The position numbers and the translations under genes were made by a program. A stretch of 6,044 nucleotides of DNA. It comes from CAYTSW01 sp964440605 (GTDB taxonomy: Bacteria; Planctomycetota; Phycisphaerae; Phycisphaerales; UBA1924). Where the stretch lies: the NCBI GenBank assembly GCA_964440605.1, contig CAYTSW010000160.1, positions 1 to 6,044 of the forward strand. The letters run 5' to 3'. Within the stretch, counting starts at the first letter, position 1. Every line of letters begins with the position of its first letter. The notes beneath the pieces were generated by a model that was not told where the DNA came from, made no database searches, and was given only the letters and a program-made list of their open reading frames with translations. Shown piece after piece: positions 1 through 6,044 of the stretch.

Positions 1-2441
<2,441 letters not shown>

Positions 2442-2471
2442 GACGCAAGGCGACAACCCACGATCACACCG

Positions 2472-2505
2472 CGGCCCGGCTTCCACGCCGGGCCGTTTTC
2501 GTTTC
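2472..2505 (+). terminator. Rho-independent terminator of rpoC
   Basis: A perfect 9-bp GC stem (CGGCCCGGC at 2472-2480, GCCGGGCCG at 2487-2495) with a 6-base loop TTCCAC is followed directly by TTTTCGTTTC. It begins 30 bp after the rpoC stop. Its form is that of a classic intrinsic terminator and it probably ends the rpoBC transcript, separating it from the beta-helix gene downstream. Confidence 0.92.
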
Positions 2506-2589
2506 TAAGCCGAGCCCCCGCGTCTGGGCCTCACGACTGTGGAGACTCAGCCGTTGTCGCTGCCAAAGGGTGGTTGGGCATTGCATTGC

Positions 2590-2602
2590 GGGGTATCACC
2601 CC
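2590..2602. repeat. Small perfect inverted repeat upstream of the beta-helix gene
   Basis: GGGGT-ATC-ACCCC is a 5-bp perfect dyad with a 3-base centre. It lies 24 bp before the candidate -10 element of the beta-helix gene, roughly where a -35 element or activator site would sit. It could be an operator half-site pair or chance in GC-rich DNA. Apart from this and the -10 candidate I see nothing else recognisable between 2506 and 2682. Confidence 0.25.
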
Positions 2603-2625
2603 TTCTTCCGTGCGATGGCCCGCTG

Positions 2626-2631
2626 TACAAT
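2626..2631 (+). promoter_or_regulatory. Candidate -10 element for the beta-helix gene
   Basis: TACAAT matches the sigma-70-type TATAAT in five of six positions and sits in a locally AT-richer patch (TACAATTTTGTGATGAT) within GC-rich DNA. Transcription from here would give a 5' leader of about 60 nt. No convincing -35 hexamer lies 16-18 bp upstream (TTCTTC at 2603-2608 is poor), so the promoter is tentative. The rpoC terminator upstream means the gene needs its own promoter somewhere in this gap. Confidence 0.35.
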
Positions 2632-2682
2632 TTTGTGATGATCTCAGGGCGAGCGACGTACGCGCTCGTCTCTTCAACGCTT

Positions 2683-2690
2683 GAGAGGAG
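2683..2690 (+). promoter_or_regulatory. Ribosome binding site of the beta-helix gene
   Basis: GAGAGGAG ends 9 nt before the ATG at 2700-2702. It fixes that ATG as the start and rejects an overlapping frame that opens at 2539. Confidence 0.75.
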
Positions 2691-2699
2691 AGAACTGCA

Positions 2700-3977
2700 A
2701 TGCGTGAACGTCATGTTCGTCTTGCCGCCTTCGGCGCCTGTTGCCTGGGCGGCGCGATGTTGCTGACCGCCGGCCCGATCGATCCCCCGCTGGGGCCGGT
2801 GCAATCGACTCAGAAGGCGCTCGACGATGTCGAGCCGCGCACGCCGCTGACGAGCGAGTTCGTGTCGGGCAACTCGTCATCGGTCTTCTTCATCTCGGCG
2901 CCGGGCCACTATTACCTGACGGGCGACGTCTTTATTCCGTCCGGTCAGACGGGGATCGTGATCGGGGCCGACAATGTCACGGTCGACCTCAATGGTTACT
3001 CCGTGCGGGCGCTGGCAGGCTCGAACGACGGCATCGCGACTTCCGGCGCACGCAACTCCCCGGTCATCCGCAACGGCCTGATCAACGCCGTCAACGTCGG
3101 GATCCGCATCGCGCCGAGCTCGCGAGGCGTGATCATCGAAGACATCGTCATCACGGGCGCGGGTGACGACGGCATCCGCGGCAGCGCCGACATGACCGTT
3201 CGCCGCTGCAACATCCTCTCCCAACGCGACGGCATCGACGTGGCGGGGCGGTGCACGATCGAGGACAACATCATCACAGCGTTCGACGATGGCATCACCG
3301 GTGGCAACGAGATGGTCGTCCGCGGCAATCGCGTGCGCGGCGGCGTTGATGGCACCGGCGACGCCATCGACGTCGGCTCCGACTCTGTCATCGAGCGCAA
3401 CTTCGTCACCCAACAGAACGACGTCGGCACCGGAATCCGCGCACTCCTCTCAACCGTCGCCAACAACGAGGTGCGCAACGCCAATACCGGCATCGAGGCC
3501 GGCGGGCGGATCATGGACAACGCCGTCCACAACTGCGGCACCGGGATCTCGATTTTCTCGGGGCTCGCCAGCGGGAACGTCGTCAACAACGTGAACAACG
3601 TCGGCATCAGCGCCAACTCCGCTCGTGTCGAGGGCAACTCCATCAATGTCCTCGCGGGCAACGCCATCGTTGGAGCCGGGCAGGCCACCATCCTCAACAA
3701 CACCGTCACGGGCGACGCCAACGGCGGGACCAACGGCGTCGTCCTCACCGGGACCTACGCAACGATCGAGGGCAATACATTTGTTCAACTCGGCGCGGCC
3801 GTCACCGTCAGCGACAACCGTCGCGCCTTCATCCGCGGTAACACCGCCATCAACTGCAACGATGCCTTTACATCCGTGAGCACGACCGGCAACGTCCTTG
3901 CCCCCGTCGAGACGCTCAACGCCGCCTCCACCACCATCACCTCCACTTCCCCCCACACCAACTTCGACTACCAGTAA
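2700..3977 (+). CDS. Secreted right-handed parallel beta-helix repeat protein (function unknown)
   Basis: A 425-residue protein with an export signal: basic n-region MRERHVR, hydrophobic core to about residue 22, and a likely signal peptidase I site near LTA-GP (residues 24/25). Cys14-Cys15 lie inside the core without a good lipobox, so a lipoprotein is unlikely. Residues about 26-75 form a linker with VEPRTPLTS and PGHYYLTGDV motifs; from memory this N-terminal module recurs in planctomycete exported proteins. From about residue 85 to 400 there are repeated short rungs rich in Asn, Gly, Ile and Val (GIVIGADNVTVDLNGYSV, GLINAVNVGIRI, NEVRNANTGIEAGG, NAVHNCGTGISI, NTVTGDANGG), the pattern of PbH1/pectate-lyase-like beta-helices with Asn ladders. 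It ends in a Thr/Ser-rich stretch and NFDYQ. No catalytic residues can be assigned: it could be a polysaccharide lyase or hydrolase relative, or a structural or adhesive surface protein. The start is set by GAGAGGAG 9 nt upstream. It is a single-gene unit between two hairpins. Confidence 0.88.
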   Translation: MRERHVRLAAFGACCLGGAMLLTAGPIDPPLGPVQSTQKALDDVEPRTPLTSEFVSGNSSSVFFISAPGHYYLTGDVFIPSGQTGIVIGADNVTVDLNGYSVRALAGSNDGIATSGARNSPVIRNGLINAVNVGIRIAPSSRGVIIEDIVITGAGDDGIRGSADMTVRRCNILSQRDGIDVAGRCTIEDNIITAFDDGITGGNEMVVRGNRVRGGVDGTGDAIDVGSDSVIERNFVTQQNDVGTGIRALLSTVANNEVRNANTGIEAGGRIMDNAVHNCGTGISIFSGLASGNVVNNVNNVGISANSARVEGNSINVLAGNAIVGAGQATILNNTVTGDANGGTNGVVLTGTYATIEGNTFVQLGAAVTVSDNRRAFIRGNTAINCNDAFTSVSTTGNVLAPVETLNAASTTITSTSPHTNFDYQ

Positions 3978-4013
3978 CTCCGCCTTCCTCTCTGGTATCC
4001 CAGCGCACGAAAG

Positions 4014-4043
4014 CGGGCCCGCGTCCCTAAGGACGCGGGCCCG
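4014..4043. terminator. Strong GC hairpin between convergent genes, likely bidirectional terminator
   Basis: A perfect 13-bp inverted repeat (CGGGCCCGCGTCC at 4014-4026, its complement at 4031-4043) encloses the 4-base loop CTAA. It begins 36 bp after the beta-helix stop and lies 61 bp beyond the csbD-like stop on the other strand. The T-tracts are poor on both sides (TTGTGCG on plus, CTTTCG on minus). It is best read as a shared stop or transcript-stabilising hairpin for the two convergent genes, and may be less efficient than the rpoC terminator. Confidence 0.7.
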
Positions 4044-4104
4044 TTGTGCGTAGATACCCGAAGCCAGGGCGCCAACCGGGTTGTCCTGCGCGGGATCGCT
4101 GCGA

Positions 4105-4308
4105 TCAGGCGTTGCAGGTGCGGCAGAACTCTTCGACTTCCTTTTTGGCCTCTTCACGCGACTTGCCGTAATGCTCTTGGATCTTGCCCTCGAGCTTCTC
4201 GGCATCGCCTTCGATGGCGGTGAGGTCGTCATCGCTGAGTTTGCCCCACTTGTGCTTGGCTTCGCCCATGACCTGCTTCCAATTACCCTTGAGTTGATCG
4301 CGATTCAT
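4105..4308 (-). CDS. CsbD-like small stress-response protein with CxxC tail
   Basis: A 67-residue hydrophilic, charged, probably helical cytoplasmic protein. The opening MNRDQLKGNWKQVMGEAKHKWG and the later block LSDDDLTAIEGDAEKLEGKIQEHYG are the two characteristic segments of the CsbD family (general stress proteins, e.g. sigma-B-controlled csbD of Bacillus subtilis), whose molecular role is unknown. The length is normal for the family. The start ATG (4308-4306) is supported by AAGGAG (plus strand 4315-4320) with 6-nt spacing; an in-frame extension upstream to 4500 lacks family similarity and is rejected. The odd feature is the C-terminus, EEFCRTCNA: two cysteines in a CxxC arrangement, where relatives I recall usually end in charged or Trp-containing sequence without a Cys pair. 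It is transcribed convergently with the beta-helix gene and divergently from the DCC-family gene. I see no clear promoter. Confidence 0.9.
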   Translation of the reverse strand: MNRDQLKGNWKQVMGEAKHKWGKLSDDDLTAIEGDAEKLEGKIQEHYGKSREEAKKEVEEFCRTCNA

Positions 4309-4314
4309 GGTCTG

Positions 4315-4320
4315 CTCCTT
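4315..4320 (-). promoter_or_regulatory. Ribosome binding site of the csbD-like gene
   Basis: Read on the minus strand this is AAGGAG, 6 nt before the ATG at 4308. A near-consensus Shine-Dalgarno sequence, it selects the 67-residue product over longer in-frame options and suggests efficient translation. Confidence 0.8.
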
Positions 4321-4365
4321 GCTCGTTCGTGTGATCGTGCTGCGGTAGACGTGCTTTGGTCGCCA

Positions 4366-4380
4366 GGCGGACTGTCCACC
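4366..4380. repeat. Imperfect dyad between divergent csbD-like and DCC genes
   Basis: GGCGGAC-T-GTCCACC is a 7-1-7 inverted repeat with one mismatched pair. It sits 57 bp upstream of the csbD-like start in the 172-bp region shared by the two divergent genes, so it could be an operator. No promoter hexamers can be tied to it, and chance is possible at this base composition. Confidence 0.25.
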
Positions 4381-4480
4381 TGACATGCACAAGCCTGCGT
4401 CCTGCCCCTGCACGAGCCGTGAAGCGCGGGTGAAACGATCGTCACGGTGCCGGCACGAGGTTGGCGTCCAACAATCCCTC

Positions 4481-4855
4481 GTGAACCCCGACCGCGACAC
4501 GCTCTACTACGACGGCCAGTGCGGCCTGTGCCAACGCTCGACGCGCTTCATCCGCCGCCTCGACTGGCTGGGCCGCCTGCGCTTCGTCGATATGACGAGC
4601 GTCGCCCCCGAATCGCTGCCCGTCGCGTGGGAGGTCGCCATGCAAGGCATCCCGATGCGCACGCGTGACGGCCGGACGCACGTCGGCTACCCCGCCGTCC
4701 GCCGAGCGTTGTTGCAGACGCCCCTCGGCGCCCTGCCGGCGTTGGCGATGTATCTGCCCGGCGTAAGCCACGTCGGGCGGCGCGTCTATCGGCACATCGC
4801 AGAAAACCGTGGCCGCGCCGCATGCTCGGTCAACCTCGACCAGCGCGCGCAGTAA
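4481..4855 (+). CDS. DCC-family (DUF393, YuxK-like) thiol-disulfide oxidoreductase-like protein
   Basis: From the GTG at 4481 this is a 124-residue protein. The family signature follows quickly: LYYDGQCGLC at residues 8-17, giving the Asp-Cys-Cys set (D11, C14, C17) in a CxxC motif with thioredoxin-like logic. The second half (GYPAVRRALLQTPLG, then YRHIAENRGR) matches the usual C-terminal part of DUF393 proteins. A further Cys lies near the end (C115). The expected role is redox chemistry on thiols, but substrates are unknown for most of the family. The start is uncertain: GTG 4481 gives the normal short N-terminus but has no visible Shine-Dalgarno sequence; GTG 4430 and ATG 4385 are in frame and would add 17 or 32 residues of Arg/Cys-rich sequence unlike the family. 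It is divergent from the csbD-like gene and convergent with the MerC-like gene (42 bp between stops, no terminator seen). Confidence 0.88.
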   Translation: MNPDRDTLYYDGQCGLCQRSTRFIRRLDWLGRLRFVDMTSVAPESLPVAWEVAMQGIPMRTRDGRTHVGYPAVRRALLQTPLGALPALAMYLPGVSHVGRRVYRHIAENRGRAACSVNLDQRAQ

Positions 4856-4897
4856 CGCTCACGCAACAACGTGGCATCGGGGTGAAGGGGGGCGGGG

Positions 4898-5425
4898 TCA
4901 GTCGTGGGCTTCGTGGCAGGTGCTGCCGCACGAGCCGGTTCGGCAAGCGCGCCAGTTGATCGCGTGCCCCGCGATGAGCAGGACGCTGCCGATGGTCGTC
5001 ACCACGTTGTGCGCCGGCAGGCCGAGCAGCATCGGGGCGGCGTGCGCATGCGCCGCGTGTTCAGCCCCCTCGCAGCTCGCGCAGCCGGGGATCGCCAACG
5101 CCATCCAGACGAAGCCGAGGCCGAGCCCGCCGAGCACCAGCGCCATCGCGGCGCGGTGGAGGAAATAGCCCCGCACCAGCGCCGCCGCCGCGATCAGCGG
5201 CAGGACGATCGCAAGCACCGTGTGAAACCACGCGTCGATCCCCGCAGCCGCCGAAACCTGCGGCAGCACGACGATGAGCGCCGGCATCGCCAGGCAATGC
5301 ACCATGCACGCCGCCGACAGCCCGATGCCCAAAGCGTCGAGCCAACGGCTCGCTGGGCGCGCACCGGTCGCGACGTTCGGGGTCGGCTGGGCGATGGCAA
5401 TGGCAGAGTGCGGAGCGGCGCTCAC
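4898..5425 (-). CDS. MerC-domain integral membrane protein (putative metal transport or binding)
   Basis: A 175-residue membrane protein with four hydrophobic segments at about 29-55, 65-88, 92-113 and 138-158. The first carries SAACMVHCLAMP, the CxxHC motif (C40, H43, C44) typical of MerC-domain proteins; MerC itself is an inner-membrane Hg(II) uptake protein of mercury-resistance operons. Other likely metal ligands are a CxxC (C115, C118) followed by a His-rich stretch (EHAAHAHAAP) in the loop before the last segment, and a Cys-rich tail (C161, C166, C170, then HEAHD). The N-terminal 28 residues are a flexible Ala/Pro-rich lead. The start is GTG (5425-5423), chosen because GAGGAG lies 8 nt upstream and no suitable ATG precedes the first membrane segment. 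No merR, merT, merP or merA is visible nearby, so mercury specificity is not supported; zinc, copper or another metal is equally possible. It lies downstream of the phosphatase gene on the same strand (130 bp gap) but seems to have its own promoter. Confidence 0.85.
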   Translation of the reverse strand: MSAAPHSAIAIAQPTPNVATGARPASRWLDALGIGLSAACMVHCLAMPALIVVLPQVSAAAGIDAWFHTVLAIVLPLIAAAALVRGYFLHRAAMALVLGGLGLGFVWMALAIPGCASCEGAEHAAHAHAAPMLLGLPAHNVVTTIGSVLLIAGHAINWRACRTGSCGSTCHEAHD

Positions 5426-5433
5426 CGGGGGGT

Positions 5434-5439
5434 CTCCTC
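5434..5439 (-). promoter_or_regulatory. Ribosome binding site deciding the GTG start of the MerC-like gene
   Basis: Read on the minus strand, GAGGAG is followed by an 8-nt spacer and then GTG at 5425. This is the main support for a GTG start rather than a shorter product from an internal ATG inside the first membrane segment. Confidence 0.75.
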
Positions 5440-5479
5440 GTCAGTCGTGCCCGAACCGATCTCGGTCCAGACGGAGACA

Positions 5480-5509
5480 AGCCTATTGCAAATGCGTTCG
5501 CAGAATCAA
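5480..5509 (-). promoter_or_regulatory. Putative promoter of the MerC-like gene
   Basis: On the minus strand TTGATT (plus 5504-5509; four of six to TTGACA) is followed after 18 bp by TAGGCT (plus 5480-5485; three of six to TATAAT). The -10 match is poor, and the pair is proposed mainly because a palindrome fills the spacer. A start site near 5473 would give a leader of about 50 nt to the GTG at 5425. Confidence 0.35.
5487..5502. promoter_or_regulatory. Operator-like 16-bp imperfect palindrome upstream of the MerC-like gene
   Basis: TGCAAATGCGTTCGCA is an inverted repeat in which six of eight base pairs match (TGCnAAnG | CnTTnGCA). It fills the spacer of the putative -35/-10 pair and lies in the 130-bp gap before the MerC-like gene. 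Its TGCAAAT/TTCGCA look recalls some Fur/Zur-family boxes, but those are usually 7-1-7 rather than 8-8. Its position between -35 and -10 also resembles MerR-type promoters. The regulator is not in this window. Confidence 0.45.
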
Positions 5510-5555
5510 GTCGGTCGGTCCATCGACCTTCTCAAGCAGCGTGCCGGATTCGCCG

Positions 5556-6044
5556 TCACCGCTCGGCCCGCTTGAGCAGATGATCCAGCAACCCCGCCGA
5601 CGCCCGGCTGAGCATGTCGTACACGTCGTCGAAGCCCCGGTCGCCGCCGTAGTAGGGGTCGGGGACTTCTGCGCGGTCGGCCGCGGTCGCGTCGAATGAG
5701 CGCATGAGGAAGACGCGGTCCGACGGCGCCCCCTCGTCGAGCAGGTCGCGGTGGTTGGCGCGGTCCATCGCGATGATGGTGTCGAAGCCGCCCGATTCCG
5801 GGTCAGCGAAATCGTTGTCGGGGTCGATGCGCCGGGCGATCGAGGGCAGGTGCACGCCGTTCTTCCCGCCGACGGCAACACTCCGCGGGTCGGCCCCCTC
5901 CCCGGCGTGCCAGCCGCCCGTGCCCGCCGAGTCGACGCGGAAGCGGTCGGCGACGCCGCGCTCGCGGGCGAGGTGCAGAAAGATCCCCTCGGCCAGCGGC
6001 GAGCGGCAGATGTTCCCCAGACACACGAACAGCACGCCGTGCGG
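5556..6044 (-). CDS. Low-molecular-weight protein tyrosine phosphatase, 5' end at or beyond window edge
   Basis: A cytoplasmic phosphatase that removes phosphate from protein tyrosines (or arginines, in some family members) through a Cys-phosphate intermediate. Counting from the GTG at 6035, the P-loop CLGNICRS is at residues 5-12 (nucleophile C5, Arg11), a DSAGTGGWHAGEGADPRS block is at 35-52, and the general-acid loop DPYYGG starts at D126. All catalytic residues are present and the 159-residue length fits the family. The frame stays open to the window end, adding Pro-His-Gly before that GTG. Since the family normally has a few residues before VLFVCLGN, the true start is probably just outside and the GTG codon is likely an internal Val. 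The acid loop is preceded by an Asp/Ala-rich stretch (DATAADRAEVP). No substrate kinase or exopolysaccharide genes are seen nearby, so its target is unknown. It is followed on the same strand by the MerC-like gene. Confidence 0.94.
   Translation of the reverse strand, partial: PHGVLFVCLGNICRSPLAEGIFLHLARERGVADRFRVDSAGTGGWHAGEGADPRSVAVGGKNGVHLPSIARRIDPDNDFADPESGGFDTIIAMDRANHRDLLDEGAPSDRVFLMRSFDATAADRAEVPDPYYGGDRGFDDVYDMLSRASAGLLDHLLKRAER

Noticed and set aside
2539..2766. Small plus-strand open frame before and across the beta-helix start
   Set aside because: No ribosome binding site or recognisable sequence, it overlaps the supported gene, and it contains the putative promoter.
2996..3748. 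Minus-strand open frame of about 250 codons inside the beta-helix gene
   Set aside because: Low-complexity Ser/Pro/Met/Ala composition expected from the complement of GC-rich beta-helix codons; no domain.
3450..4232. Long minus-strand open frame of about 260 codons across the beta-helix and csbD-like genes
   Set aside because: It overlaps two well-supported genes, is a Gly/Val/Asp-rich complement of the beta-helix repeats, has no recognisable domain and crosses the strong hairpin at 4014-4043.
4435..4442. Short palindrome ACGATCGT upstream of the DCC gene
   Set aside because: Only 8 bp, not extended by flanking symmetry; expected by chance.
4309..4500. N-terminal extension of the csbD-like gene
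   Set aside because: The extra 64 residues are unlike the CsbD family, while ATG 4308 has AAGGAG at ideal spacing and gives the standard family length.
5510..5555. Possible terminator between the phosphatase and MerC-like genes (GGTC/GACC repeats)
   Set aside because: Only 4-5 bp stems and no T-tract on the minus strand; not supportable as an intrinsic terminator.
4904..5575. Plus-strand open frame of about 223 codons opposite the MerC-like gene
   Set aside because: Arg/Ala/His-rich antisense sequence with no family resemblance, whereas the minus strand gives a clear membrane protein with a good ribosome binding site.

Overview
This is a GC-rich, mostly coding window with six protein genes and no RNA genes, mobile elements or CRISPR. 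The organism is most likely a planctomycete, perhaps of the Phycisphaerae. The best clue is the secreted beta-helix protein at 2700-3977. After its signal peptide it has a 'GP.DPP.GPV...K.L..VEPRTPL...' segment and a 'PG.YYLTG' motif, which I associate from memory with large families of planctomycete exported proteins. RpoC carries an insertion in the trigger loop, as in many Gram-negative-type lineages, which is compatible. The taxonomic call is an inference.

Layout. (1) 1-2441, plus strand: the C-terminal part of rpoC (RNA polymerase beta'), cut by the window start, closed by a clear intrinsic terminator at 2472-2505 that probably ends the rpoBC transcript. (2) 2700-3977, plus strand: an exported right-handed parallel beta-helix protein as a single gene, with a good ribosome binding site and a weak possible -10 element. 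It ends in a strong GC hairpin (4014-4043) placed between two convergent genes. (3) 4105-4308, minus strand: a CsbD-like small stress protein with an unusual CxxC tail. (4) 4481-4855, plus strand: a DCC-family (DUF393) thiol-disulfide oxidoreductase-like protein, divergent from csbD and probably starting at GTG. (5) 4898-5425, minus strand: a MerC-type membrane protein with a GTG start set by a strong Shine-Dalgarno sequence. A 16-bp imperfect palindrome lies inside the spacer of its putative promoter. (6) 5556-6044, minus strand: a low-molecular-weight protein tyrosine phosphatase that runs off the window end.

The genes do not form one obvious pathway. The left half is housekeeping (transcription) followed by an independent secreted protein. 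The right half is a set of small accessory genes. Three adjacent ones (CsbD-like, DCC, MerC-like) all carry CxxC-type cysteine pairs, and the MerC-like gene appears to have its own operator, so a thiol or metal stress theme is possible but unproven. I see no strong case for a wholly new system. The most useful leads are the operator-like dyad at the MerC-like gene, the MerC-like gene standing without other mer genes, and the CxxC-tailed CsbD.
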